Shown here: positions 8,908 through 17,034 of the stretch, piece after piece
Layout: the number at the start of each line of letters is the position of its first letter
Numbering within the stretch: position 1 is the stretch's first letter
NCBI RefSeq assembly: GCF_000828575.1
Contig: NZ_AP011952.1
Location: 1,623,501 to 1,687,500 of the forward strand
Source: Methanothermobacter sp. CaT2
GTDB lineage: Archaea > Methanobacteriota > Methanobacteria > Methanobacteriales > Methanothermobacteraceae
Reading direction: 5' to 3'
Length of the DNA: 64,000 bases
Made by a program: the position numbers and the translations under genes
The notes under the pieces: generated by a model
Database searches by the model: none
Told to the model about the DNA's origin: nothing
The model's input: the letters and a program-made list of their open reading frames with translations, nothing else

Positions 8908-9234
8908 TCATTCAAACCTTGAGAGGACCTCTGCAACATCATCAAGTTTTATCTCATCGGGGCCCCGGATACCATACCTCATGCATATGGATTCAACGGG
9001 TTCACGGTTTACAAGGTAATCAAAGAGGTCCCTGTACTCATCTTCACTGTAATCATGGTCCTCACGTGTGGCCTTCGCAAGTTCAATTATGGCCTCCCTT
9101 AAGAGGCCATCTATTCCCCTTTTACTGGCGAGGCTGTCAAGGAAATCATTTCTTTTAAGGTCCTCGCCAAAGAATTTTTTAAATGACCTTCTCTGCTGGA
9201 GGCCCTTGTAGATGATTATGAGTTTATCCTGCAT
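8908..9234 (-). CDS. Conserved hypothetical helical protein
   Basis: A small, charged, mostly helical protein of 108 residues from ATG 9234, or 123 residues if a TTG at 9279 is used. ATG 9234 has GGTGA at about eleven bases upstream; the TTG form has no clear ribosome site, so the shorter one is favoured. Contains a central SEDEYRDLFDYLVNREPVE helix-turn-helix-like stretch but no recognisable catalytic motif, cysteines or membrane segment. Convergent with the M48 protease (39-bp gap) and divergent from the ferredoxin gene. Function unknown. Confidence 0.6.
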   Translation of the reverse strand: MQDKLIIIYKGLQQRRSFKKFFGEDLKRNDFLDSLASKRGIDGLLREAIIELAKATREDHDYSEDEYRDLFDYLVNREPVESICMRYGIRGPDEIKLDDVAEVLSRFE

Positions 9235-9342
9235 TTCCCGTGCTTCACCCTTTCTGATAATCTGAAACCCTCCATTCAATCACTAACTATTTTTATCAAT
9301 TTCGCCATACAATAAAACAGTTCTGATTCTCAGGGTGACAAC

Positions 9343-9573
9343 ATGTACAGGCTTGAACTCGATAGGACCATGTGTATATCATGCGGAAACTGTATCGAAA
9401 ACTGCCCGGAACTCTTTGAATTCGCGGATGATGGTGTCTCATCCCTGGTGGGGGTTGAAATATCTGACCTCCAGGTTAAGGAATTTGATGACCCATCATG
9501 CAGCGAAAAGGCGGCAGCCAACTGTCCTGTCATGTGCATAAAGCTTTACAGTAATGGTGAGGAGATCACATAG
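9343..9573 (+). CDS. Small [4Fe-4S] ferredoxin
   Basis: A 76-residue acidic protein. The N-terminal CISCGNCIENCPE gives CxxCxxCxxxCP and a distal Cys-Pro (ANCPV, with further cysteines at SCSE and MCI) completes the site. The spacing fits ferredoxins of the single-cluster Thermotoga/Pyrococcus type, in which the extra cysteines can form a disulfide. GGGTGA sits four bases before ATG 9343. Thirty base pairs ahead of the MetX-like hydrolase gene on the same strand. A soluble one-electron carrier; its partner is not evident. Confidence 0.85.
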   Translation: MYRLELDRTMCISCGNCIENCPELFEFADDGVSSLVGVEISDLQVKEFDDPSCSEKAAANCPVMCIKLYSNGEEIT

Positions 9574-9602
9574 TTTTCACTGGTTGATTAAGGAGCAGTA
9601 AA

Positions 9603-10565
9603 ATGGAGGAAGGCAAACCATCATACTTCAATCTCGGTGAATTCAGATTTGAATCAGGAGAAAAACTCAGCGATGTAAGGGTTGAATACAGAACCATCGG
9701 GGAACCCTCCCTGAATGATGAGGGTGAAATAGATAATGCTGTCGTCTATATACATGGGTGGAGTGGAGACTTTTCTTCAGTTAAAAGGATAGCTGACCTC
9801 ACAGCACCTGGAGGCGCCCTTGACGGGTTCTTTGTGATATCCATGAGCTCCCTGGGGTCCCCTGGTTCGGCTTCACCATCCACAACATCACTTGGAGATG
9901 AATTTCCCGCCTACACAGTACTCGACATGGTGAACTTCCAGAGACAGTTTCTCAATGAGAGATTTGGCATAAAAAAGGTCAGGGGAGTCATAGGGACATC
10001 AATGGGGGGATTTCAGGCGCTTCAGTGGGCTGCAGAGTACCCTGATGAGATGGAGTTCCTCATGCCCCTTGTAACCTCCTGGAGAACAAGGGGAGTTAAC
10101 TATGCACTCTTCAGTTACATGAACCACCTCATTGAGTCAGACCCTGACTTTGTCGCGGGCAGAAAACCCGGGAGGGCCCTGTCACTCTCATCCATGCTCA
10201 TGTACCTCTATGGACTCTCAAGGGAATACTACAGTGGCCTTGAGAACCCCGAGCTGGAGTCGGCGATGAGGGATATGGGGTCAGAGGGGGAACTCATGGA
10301 CCCCAGTGATGTGCTGTGGAGGAACAGGGCCGCCATGAACCATAACCTGGAGGGTAAGCTAGGGAGGATAAGGGCAAGGACCCTCATATTCGGGGTGAAC
10401 CAGGACCAGTACTTCCCACCGGAACTTGACACGATCCCCATGGCCGAACTCATACCTGGCTCTGAGTTGATTCTATTTGATTCTGAATGTGGACATCTGG
10501 GAGTGAATGAGATAGGTAAATATGGTGAAATCATAGCTTCATTCATTAAAGGTGACAGTGAATAA
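9603..10565 (+). CDS. Alpha/beta hydrolase of the homoserine O-acetyltransferase (MetX)-like family
   Basis: A 320-residue alpha/beta-hydrolase with nucleophile elbow GTSMGGFQALQWA (Ser ~141), a late Asp in VNQDQYFPP and His in CGHLGVNE. The ALQWA after the elbow and the family length place it with MetX-type acyltransferases. True MetX enzymes carry GGSMGG and a substrate-binding Arg set; here the elbow is GTSMGG, so acyl acceptor specificity is uncertain and simple hydrolase activity is possible. AAGGAG lies seven bases ahead of ATG 9603. The next small gene starts just after this one ends. Confidence 0.75.
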   Translation: MEEGKPSYFNLGEFRFESGEKLSDVRVEYRTIGEPSLNDEGEIDNAVVYIHGWSGDFSSVKRIADLTAPGGALDGFFVISMSSLGSPGSASPSTTSLGDEFPAYTVLDMVNFQRQFLNERFGIKKVRGVIGTSMGGFQALQWAAEYPDEMEFLMPLVTSWRTRGVNYALFSYMNHLIESDPDFVAGRKPGRALSLSSMLMYLYGLSREYYSGLENPELESAMRDMGSEGELMDPSDVLWRNRAAMNHNLEGKLGRIRARTLIFGVNQDQYFPPELDTIPMAELIPGSELILFDSECGHLGVNEIGKYGEIIASFIKGDSE

Positions 10566-10581
10566 GAAGGAAGGTGTTTAT

Positions 10582-10860
10582 TTGCAGGTGAAGGTTGAGG
10601 ATTTTGGCTTCAGTGAGGATAAATGCATGAACTATGTACTCTACAGGGTGTCAGACATTGATGATGATGTCAGAAGGAAACTCATGGAGAGACTTGAGGA
10701 GGACACAGAGGAGGACAACGGAGACCTTCTGATAACAGTTTTCTATGCGCAGGAGTACTTCCCCTTTGGCTCAGAGGAGGCAAAGGTGCGCATGGACGAC
10801 TTCATTGCAAGGGAGGAAATTGAGATGACAGTATTCCTCTCCAGTGTCCTCGAGGACTGA
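10582..10860 (+). CDS. Conserved hypothetical acidic protein
   Basis: A ~92-residue acidic protein (MQVKVEDFGFSEDKCMNYV then a DDDVRRKLMERLEE helix). The frame is open to GTG 10552, inside the preceding gene, but TTG 10582 has GGAAGGTG five bases upstream and leaves a 16-bp gap after the MetX-like gene, so it is the better start. No cysteine cluster, signal or membrane segment. Likely co-transcribed with the hydrolase. Function unknown. Confidence 0.6.
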   Translation: MQVKVEDFGFSEDKCMNYVLYRVSDIDDDVRRKLMERLEEDTEEDNGDLLITVFYAQEYFPFGSEEAKVRMDDFIAREEIEMTVFLSSVLED

Positions 10861-10909
10861 AATCATTCAGATGACCCTGAGTTGCTGGTTCCGACGGAGA
10901 TAGGGGGAC

Positions 10910-11200
10910 ATGCATTCTGAGCCTTCTGTGGAAGTTAAAAAAATCGAAAAATCCGGTGATAAATGGAGGGTTGTTCTGGAACTACGTATTCCAGGACATG
11001 GACTATTAGAAATTCTGGATGAACTTGAAAGAAGATTCAGAGACTACTCATTTCGCGCAGATGGCAGGGATATAACCGTTGAGGCGTCATTCAGGATCCT
11101 CGAACCATGGGAGGATGAACCGGCGGAGGATGTGGTTGAGTCCATGGCACTGGAACTTCTCTCTTTTATAACTGGTGGGGGGCTTCGGGGTGAAATTTGA
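10910..11200 (+). CDS. Conserved hypothetical protein
   Basis: A 96-residue predicted alpha/beta protein beginning at ATG 10910 behind AGGGGGAC. Alternating hydrophobic strands (WRVVLELRI, ITVEASFRI) around an amphipathic helix (LLEILDELERRF) suggest a small two-layer sandwich, but I recognise no family. Its stop overlaps the start of the HIT-family gene by about eleven bases, implying translational coupling. Function unknown. Confidence 0.6.
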   Translation: MHSEPSVEVKKIEKSGDKWRVVLELRIPGHGLLEILDELERRFRDYSFRADGRDITVEASFRILEPWEDEPAEDVVESMALELLSFITGGGLRGEI

Positions 11201-11630
11201 TGGCTACGGGTTCGGCAAATACCTCTATGAGAGAAAGAGGTGGGCTGTGTTTCTCGCACCAAACCAGAGCAACCTTGGAACGTGTGTAGTGGCCCTCAAA
11301 AGGAGGGAGGAGTTTCTTGGAAACCTAAAGAAGGATGAATGGGATGAAATGATCCTTATAATATCTGAACTTGAAAATTCAGTGAGAAAGGCATTTGGGG
11401 CCGCCATGTTCAACTGGGGAGTCCTTCTTAACTCTTTCTACCGTGAAAACACCCCTCCACCACAACTGCACTGGCACTTCATACCCCGCTACAGAAATGA
11501 GGTGGTAGTGAATGGGGAGGTCTTCGATGACCCCTTCTTTGGTTACATGAGGCCAAGGCCCCCAAGGAATATCTCAGAGGAGACTCTCCAGGAAATAAGG
11601 AATAAAATGCTGGCCTGGATAAAAAGGTAG
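11190..11630 (+). CDS. HIT-family nucleotide-binding protein
   Basis: A ~146-residue HIT-domain protein. The signature is LHWHFIPRY near residue 97, where the second His of HxH is the expected nucleophile; the third His of the classic HxHxH is replaced, as in Ap4A phosphorylase/GalT-like members (HWHxIPR). Upstream strands (VVALKRREEF, NWGVLLNSFY) match the HIT fold. Start: GTG 11175 is open, but GTG 11190 has GGTGGGGGG seven bases upstream and is chosen. Probably hydrolyses or transfers a nucleoside phosphate; the substrate is not predictable. Confidence 0.8.
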   Translation: MKFDGYGFGKYLYERKRWAVFLAPNQSNLGTCVVALKRREEFLGNLKKDEWDEMILIISELENSVRKAFGAAMFNWGVLLNSFYRENTPPPQLHWHFIPRYRNEVVVNGEVFDDPFFGYMRPRPPRNISEETLQEIRNKMLAWIKR

Positions 11631-11752
11631 AATCATTGCGTGAATGGATACAGAACGCTTGGGTAGAGAAGCTGGATCATGCCTTGAAATGATGCCTTGG
11701 ATAAATAAGATTAAAAAATTTATTGGCCTGCGGGCAGTAAGCATACAGAATT

Positions 11753-12160
11753 TTATCGAAGACGCTCCAGCCGCTCCCTGAACTCCTTGCGGTGCCTCTT
11801 TTCCTCATCAATTATATGTCTTAAAACTCCGGTGACCTCATCATCGTCAATTATCTCTATCTGCCTCTCATACTCTTCAATACCCTCTGTTTCCTTCTGG
11901 ATCTGCCTTTCAAGGCCCTCAATTATATCTTCACCAAGGTAATCCACTTTGCCGATCTCCATTGAGGGTCTGCCGCCTCTCTTTGTTATGAGGTCCGCAA
12001 GCCACCACATGTGCCTCATCTCATCTGCCGCGATTCCTTCAGTTAGCCTGCTGAGGTCACAGTCCTCTATAACAAATGCGTTGTAGGTGTACATCATGGT
12101 CGCCTCAAGTTCATGGCGGAAGTCGATATTCAGGAGTTCTATTATCTTTTCAGTGTCCAT
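11753..12160 (-). CDS. Ferritin-like diiron protein
   Basis: A 135-residue four-helix protein. Iron-ligand motifs are present in order: a Glu in FRHELEATMMY, ExxH in AADEMRHMWW, Glu in ETEGIEEYERQ, and ExxH-like EEKRH in the last helix, the pattern of bacterioferritin/rubrerythrin-like four-helix bundles. The open frame extends to 12214 but ATG 12160 has GAGGTGG six bases upstream and follows a TATA box, so it is the start. Likely stores iron or detoxifies oxygen/peroxide. No rubredoxin domain. Confidence 0.8.
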   Translation of the reverse strand: MDTEKIIELLNIDFRHELEATMMYTYNAFVIEDCDLSRLTEGIAADEMRHMWWLADLITKRGGRPSMEIGKVDYLGEDIIEGLERQIQKETEGIEEYERQIEIIDDDEVTGVLRHIIDEEKRHRKEFRERLERLR

Positions 12161-12192
12161 AAAAATCCACCTCAACGTAATATCTGTCCCTC

Positions 12193-12206
12193 TGGATATA
12201 TAAGTG
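12193..12206 (-). promoter_or_regulatory. TATA box of the ferritin-like gene
   Basis: On the minus strand CCACTTATATATCC lies about 38 bases ahead of ATG 12160, giving an expected start of transcription near 12175 and a short leader with the GAGGTGG ribosome site. Confidence 0.55.
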
Positions 12207-12266
12207 GTTCTCACCGTGAGAAAAAGCCCATATACCCTCTGGAATAAATAGAGTAATGGTGATTGG

Positions 12267-13366
12267 ATGCCAGCGGAGGTTTATTTTTCAGATTTCAGGG
12301 CAAGGTCCAGGAACGAGAACAGGGGCATGAAGATACAGAGGATATTTGACGCGGCCTTTGGCGAACCCTTCTCTGGGGATGACATCGTGGCTGTTAAGGT
12401 GCACTTTGGTGAACGGGGCAACGACTCCTATGTGAGCCCTGTTCTGGTGCGCCACGTTATTGAAAGGATAAGGGAGAGCGGGGCATCCCCTTTCCTAACG
12501 GATACCAACACCCTCTACTATGGTTCAAGGCATAATTCGGTTGATCACATTGAAACAGCCATACTCAATGGCTTTGATTATTCCGTTGCCGGGGCACCTC
12601 TTATAATTGCAGATGGGCTTCATGGAAACAATGAGGTAACTGTGCCTGTGAAGGAAGGCACTTCAGTGAGGTTAAAATAGCAGGTGACATTGCCGAGGCA
12701 TCGGCAATGGTTGTCATATCACACTTCAAGGGTCACGGGATGAGCGGATTTGGAGGGGCCCTCAAGAACCTTGCCATGGGATGCGCCACCATCCAGGGAA
12801 AGATTGAACAGCACGAGTGCGCAAAACCCGTGGTGAGGGGTGAATGCACTGAATGCGGAGAGTGCGTCTATGAATGTCCCGTGGATGCCATGAAACTCCA
12901 TGATGGCATCATGATAGAATACGATAGGTGCATTGCCTGCATGAACTGCCTTGACACCTGTCCCAGCGAGGTATTTGACCTTGACTGGGAGAGGGACATA
13001 CCTGAGTTCATTGAGAGAATGATGGAGTACGCCCTCGGGGTAACATCCACCATTGACAGGATATTCTACCTGAACTTCCTCATGGATATAACCCCCGACT
13101 GTGACTGTGTACCCTGGAGTGACAGGAACATAGTTCCCGACATAGGGATACTGGCATCAGAGGATCCAGTTGCAGTGGATACAGCAAGTTACCACCTTGT
13201 GAACCTGGAGGAGGGAATCAGGGGGTCAATGCTCGAGGAGAACCATGAGACCGGGGGGGATAAGTTCAGGGGTGTGTGGGGTGACGTTGATGGAACCCAC
13301 CAGATGGTATATGCAGAGAAACTCGGTATAGGGGCGCGTGATTACAGACTGATTGAAATACCATAA
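12267..13366 (+). pseudogene. DUF362 iron-sulfur protein (polyferredoxin-like), interrupted by a frameshift
   Basis: Two plus-strand frames form one DUF362 protein. The first (12267-12680) gives the N-terminal DUF362 part (VKVHFGERGND) and stops at TAG 12678. The second is open from about 12662 through ATG 12707 to 13366 and gives the rest: FSEVKIAGDIAEASAMVVIS, HFKGHG, then two [4Fe-4S] motifs (CTECGECVYECP and CIACMNCLDTCP) and the DUF362 C-terminus. Family members read a G-H-F-type junction here, so loss of one base at about 12657-12661 (GGCACTTC instead of GGCNACTTC) explains the break. Either a true inactivating frameshift, a sequencing error, or programmed slippage; no slippery run is seen. 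Intact homologues are cytosolic electron-transfer-type proteins. Confidence 0.82.
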
Positions 13367-13412
13367 TAAGTGCACAGGGATGTATTGAATCTTATGGGGT
13401 GAGGTTTGGCTG

Positions 13413-14330
13413 TTACTGACGGGATACCTCTATCATCCTCTCAACAGCCCTCCTGGCCCTTTCAGCCACATCATCAGGAACCGTTACAGTGAATTCCTCA
13501 TTGACCAGCGAATTTTTAACCTTCTCAAGGGTGTGCAGTTTCATGTTCTCACATATGGCCTCTGCAAGGAGGGGGATTGTTTCCTTATCTGATTCAAGGT
13601 CGAGACGGGCTGTCATGTCAACCTCTGTACCTATTATGAAGCGCTTTCTGTCTGACTCCAGGACCCTCCGCAGCATTCCGCCGGTGCTCAGGATGTGGTC
13701 CGCCAGTTCCTGAACTTCAGGGTCACATTCAGGGTGTATGAGTAGTTCAGCGTCGGGGTACTCCTCCCTCTTTGCAGCAACATCAGCAACAGTGAACATC
13801 TTATGGACATAGCAGTAGCCGTTCTCTGGGATGGGGATTATCCTCTTGTCGGTGTGCTGCTGAACATACCATGCAAGGTTTCTATCGGGGCCAAAGAGTA
13901 TTAGGTCCTCATCCAGACTTTCAACTACTTTGACGGCATTTGCAGATGTGCAGAGAATATCCGCCTCTGCCTTTGCCTCTGCAAGGGTGTTAACGTATAA
14001 AACAACTGCAGCATCAGGGTATCTTTTTCTGGCCTTTCTGACGTCCTCTGCACTTAGCATGTGTGCCATGGGACACTCCGCACCCCTGTCAGGTATCAGG
14101 ATCTTCTTATCAGGGTTGAGGATGTAGGCTGTCTCAGCCATGAAGTCCACGCCACAGAAAACAACAATGTCCCTATCATGTATTTCGCTTGCCTTCATGC
14201 AGAGTTCAAGTGAGTCACCTTTAAAGTCTGCAATTTCCTGTATCTCCCTTTGCTGATAGTTATGGGCAAGTATGATAGCATTTTTCTCCTTCTTCAACTT
14301 CAGAATATCCCTTTGCAGCTGATTTAACAT
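13413..14330 (-). CDS. nadA: Quinolinate synthase NadA
   Basis: A 305-residue quinolinate synthase, which condenses iminoaspartate and dihydroxyacetone phosphate in NAD biosynthesis. The three cysteines that bind its [4Fe-4S] cluster are present: RGAECPMAHM, ILCTSANA and IHPECDPEV. Conserved ILAHNYQQREIQEIADFKGDS near the N-terminus is the substrate-binding signature. Start ATG 14330 (AGGGACG upstream, LNQLQRDI following) is preferred to an extended frame to 14366. The partner nadC is 3.7 kb away on the other strand, with an rnz-mscS-sortase operon between them; nadB-like aspartate oxidation is not in the window. Confidence 0.95.
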   Translation of the reverse strand: MLNQLQRDILKLKKEKNAIILAHNYQQREIQEIADFKGDSLELCMKASEIHDRDIVVFCGVDFMAETAYILNPDKKILIPDRGAECPMAHMLSAEDVRKARKRYPDAAVVLYVNTLAEAKAEADILCTSANAVKVVESLDEDLILFGPDRNLAWYVQQHTDKRIIPIPENGYCYVHKMFTVADVAAKREEYPDAELLIHPECDPEVQELADHILSTGGMLRRVLESDRKRFIIGTEVDMTARLDLESDKETIPLLAEAICENMKLHTLEKVKNSLVNEEFTVTVPDDVAERARRAVERMIEVSRQ

Positions 14331-14468
14331 AAGCGTCCCTACTGAAAAATTATATGATAGAATCAAGAATTAAGGCAATCTATCTATAGGGGTTAATGTT
14401 TTATAAATATTTCCATAAAACAGGCACCCTGAGTGAAATCATCCTTTATTCTGGAACTCTGGGATCCT

Positions 14469-15668
14469 TTAATCCCAGATCTGCCTTAACTCTGGGTGGA
14501 TGGTCTCTGTTATCCCAAGTTCATCCATGGCATCCCTGTAGGCCATGTATATTGCTGTAAACTCTGGCCTTATCATGCCCCTGAATGCACCATATCCCAT
14601 AACACGCCCGTAATTCTCTGTTATTGATATGATTATTATTTCCATGTCCCTCTTTATCTCCTCAAGGCCGTATCCTGCAGCTGAGATGTTTTCCCTCAAT
14701 TTTTTGAAGTCAACTGATGCATTGCTGAGGACACCAACCCCCTCAAGGGTGATTGGACATTCATCGTGTGGAAGGGATTTGCGGAGCATACCCCCTGCAG
14801 GGGCCACACCCATAATTTTACTGGCCCCTATTGACATCGCAAGGAGGATATGCTCATAGATAAGAAGTGCTGTTTCCTTTTGGGCTTCGGGGTCAGATGG
14901 GACATCAATGGATTTGAGTTCCGGGAGGGATAGTGGTGGCCTCACCTCCGGGATGGCTTGTGACTGCAGGGACCCTTTAAATTTGTCTTCCACCATGGGT
15001 TTTTCTATTTTCTCTTCCAGGGGCTCTGGTTTTTCAATTTCAGGTTTTTTGAGTATTTCTACCTGTTCATGCACCACGCCAGTACTGATATCATGCACAG
15101 GGTCCTGTTTCTGCCCAGTGGCTTCAGGTTTCTGTTCTGCAATCGTAACATTGATTTCATCACCCTCAGGGATCCCACTGACGTCTGAACCTGCAGATTC
15201 GGAAGTGATACTTGCTTCAGAACCTTCGGATTGGGGGGTGATACCTGCTTCAGGCTCCATGGTTGATTTAATCCCTGCGGCTGATGACTCCTCCTTGACA
15301 TATTCCAGTTCATGGAGTATTTCAGGGTCTGAAAGTCTCTCCATGACCCTTCTTGCAAGGAGGATCACCTTGCCAAGGTTTGACCTTTTATCAGCAAGCA
15401 CAAGGAGATGGAGGTCATCGTTGAGCAGGACCATCTTCCCATCGGGAAACTCAATAACGGCAGACTGATAGTCTCCCTGCCCCGCCCTTTTGAGGAGTTT
15501 ACCTGAAGCATCTGCCATTACACTGGCCATGGATCCAAGGTTTCCGCTGGAGGCTCCCCTGCTGTAGAGGATGCTGCCTGAACTGTCAGTTACGATTACC
15601 CCCTCAACCCCTTCAACTTCCAGGATTTCACCAACTATCTCTTCAAGTATTCTAAAACCCCCACTCAC
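14469..15668 (-). CDS. Roadblock/LC7-domain protein with long acidic linker and unknown C-terminal domain
   Basis: A 399-residue three-part protein. Residues ~5-125 are a Roadblock/LC7 fold (VEGVIVTDSSGSILYSRG ... VLLNDDLHLLVLADKRSNLG), typical of small-GTPase regulators. Residues ~130-255 are low-complexity, with repeated GITPQSEGSEASITSE-like and EKPEPLEEKIEKP segments. Residues ~260-399 form a conserved helical/alpha-beta domain (LIYEHILLAMSIGASKIMG ... VDFKKLRENISAAGYGLEEI) that I cannot name. Its ATG overlaps the stop of the sortase gene (ATGA-type), making it the last gene of the rnz-mscS-sortase operon. A membrane- or GTPase-linked scaffold is a guess. Confidence 0.75.
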   Translation of the reverse strand: MSGGFRILEEIVGEILEVEGVEGVIVTDSSGSILYSRGASSGNLGSMASVMADASGKLLKRAGQGDYQSAVIEFPDGKMVLLNDDLHLLVLADKRSNLGKVILLARRVMERLSDPEILHELEYVKEESSAAGIKSTMEPEAGITPQSEGSEASITSESAGSDVSGIPEGDEINVTIAEQKPEATGQKQDPVHDISTGVVHEQVEILKKPEIEKPEPLEEKIEKPMVEDKFKGSLQSQAIPEVRPPLSLPELKSIDVPSDPEAQKETALLIYEHILLAMSIGASKIMGVAPAGGMLRKSLPHDECPITLEGVGVLSNASVDFKKLRENISAAGYGLEEIKRDMEIIIISITENYGRVMGYGAFRGMIRPEFTAIYMAYRDAMDELGITETIHPELRQIWD

Positions 15669-16273
15669 ATGTTCTCTCTACGCACAAGTTTGCAGTGTGT
15701 TATCCAGGCAGCCTTCTTTTTGCCTGGAGGATAACACGTTATGAGCATGAGCCTGGCCTCCCCATTCTGGGCGAAGCGCACGGGATTGACCTTATAGTCC
15801 CATCTTATATCATCACCATTGGATGTCACCACATATACGTAGCGCCTTGAGGAGAGACGGTCCTCTATTATAACCCTATCCCCCCTCCTGAGGGCACCTA
15901 TCCTTCTAAATGGTCCTGAATAGGTGGTTCTATGCCCCAGGATCCCACAGTCACCTGCAGACCCCGGCATGACACTTTCAGGGTAGTGGTAGACCGATTC
16001 ATAGGCATTCACGGTGTCTTCCCTTATCCAGCACCTGACGCCTATCGCGGGTATTATGAGCTTCCCAATTACCGGTCCGCTTGAGCCTGCAGCTGTGCTG
16101 GGGCCTGAAGGGACAGGATCAAAAAGTTCTCTGGGTGCATTCCTGTAGTTTTCAAGGTGAACACGTGACCTTTCCAGGGTCTGGTAATCCTCAAAGGCCT
16201 TTATAATGATGCCTGAGGTAACCGATACGAAGAAAAGGCATATGATGGCTGCGTAGATGCTGTTTCTTCTCAT
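15665..16273 (-). CDS. Archaeal sortase-family transpeptidase
   Basis: A 202-residue protein with one N-terminal membrane helix (res. 6-24) and an extracytoplasmic sortase domain. Catalytic His114 is in GILGHRTTYSGPF and Cys180 in LMLITCYPPG, the TxTC-x-P signature. The Arg normally found about eight residues after Cys is not evident: the sequence there is GKKKAAW, so a lysine may substitute. Most like class E/archaeal sortases. It would attach surface proteins to the cell envelope, but no gene with an obvious sorting signal lies in the window. Overlaps both neighbours by four bases. Confidence 0.82.
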   Translation of the reverse strand: MRRNSIYAAIICLFFVSVTSGIIIKAFEDYQTLERSRVHLENYRNAPRELFDPVPSGPSTAAGSSGPVIGKLIIPAIGVRCWIREDTVNAYESVYHYPESVMPGSAGDCGILGHRTTYSGPFRRIGALRRGDRVIIEDRLSSRRYVYVVTSNGDDIRWDYKVNPVRFAQNGEARLMLITCYPPGKKKAAWITHCKLVRRENM

Positions 16274-17034
16274 TCAAAACCCTGCATTTGATCCTGTTTA
16301 GAATAACCTTCAAGGACCTTTTTCACATGAGACGCAATCACGTAACGGTATTTCGTTACCTTTTTTGGATCAGGGACCCAGGCTGTCACCTTTGCCTTTA
16401 TCCCGGTATCTGTAAATTCAAGGACAATGAGCCCGGGCTCAGGGTCCTTCAGTATACCTGGAACTCCCATGAGAACATCCTTAACTTCAGATTCAAACTT
16501 TTCAATATCAACACCGTAGTCAAGGTTGACCCTGAGTTCAACCCTCCTACTTTCCTCTGCACTGTAGTTGACGTATGCTGTTTTGGAGAAGGTTGAGTTG
16601 GGCACCGTTACTATTTTGGCGTCAGGGGTTTTTATTGTTGTTGTCCTGAAACCCACCCTTTTAACCTTACCCTTCTGCCCGGCAACCTCAATGGTGTCAC
16701 CAACCCTGAAACTCTTATCAGCCAGTATGAACATCCCGGAGATGAAGTTGGATATGATGTCCCTGGATGCAAAACCCACCGAGACACCGGCTATACCCAG
16801 ACTCACGGTTATGGCGGTTACGTCTATTCCAAGTTCCCTCAGAACTATGCTAAGGGCTATGATGTATATGCTGTATTTTATTATGTCATTGAGGACCTGT
16901 ATGAGTGTAAGGTCAAGGTCCCATTTTCTGGTGGACCTCTTGAGGAAATATGAGGCCCACTTAACAAGTAGAACAGCGGCCATCACCGTGACGATTATGA
17001 TGAGGATGGTTTCAGGACCTGGAACCGGAATCAT
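16270..17034 (-). CDS. Small-conductance mechanosensitive ion channel (MscS family)
   Basis: A 254-residue MscS-type channel: three hydrophobic helices at about residues 6-30, 50-70 and 78-105, the last being the glycine/alanine-rich pore helix (SLGIAGVSVGFASRDIISNF), followed by the beta domain (FRVGDTIEVAGQKGKVKRVG) and the C-terminal alpha/beta domain. Size and layout match the family minimum. It opens under membrane tension to release solutes during hypo-osmotic shock. Overlaps rnz upstream by 23 bases and the sortase gene downstream by four. Confidence 0.92.
   Translation of the reverse strand: MIPVPGPETILIIIVTVMAAVLLVKWASYFLKRSTRKWDLDLTLIQVLNDIIKYSIYIIALSIVLRELGIDVTAITVSLGIAGVSVGFASRDIISNFISGMFILADKSFRVGDTIEVAGQKGKVKRVGFRTTTIKTPDAKIVTVPNSTFSKTAYVNYSAEESRRVELRVNLDYGVDIEKFESEVKDVLMGVPGILKDPEPGLIVLEFTDTGIKAKVTAWVPDPKKVTKYRYVIASHVKKVLEGYSKQDQMQGFE

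Noticed and set aside
9603..10565. Naming the alpha/beta hydrolase metX
   Set aside because: The nucleophile elbow differs from typical MetX and no methionine genes are nearby, so only family level is given.
10910..11200. Pcc1-like KEOPS subunit
   Set aside because: Size and two-layer pattern are suggestive but the conserved Pcc1 residues are not seen.
12657..12680. Programmed ribosomal frameshift in the DUF362 gene
   Set aside because: No slippery heptamer or obvious downstream pseudoknot; a one-base loss explains the data more simply.
14908..15468. 186-residue open frame antisense to the roadblock protein linker
   Set aside because: Composition is the mirror of the low-complexity linker; no ribosome site and the sense gene has clear domains.
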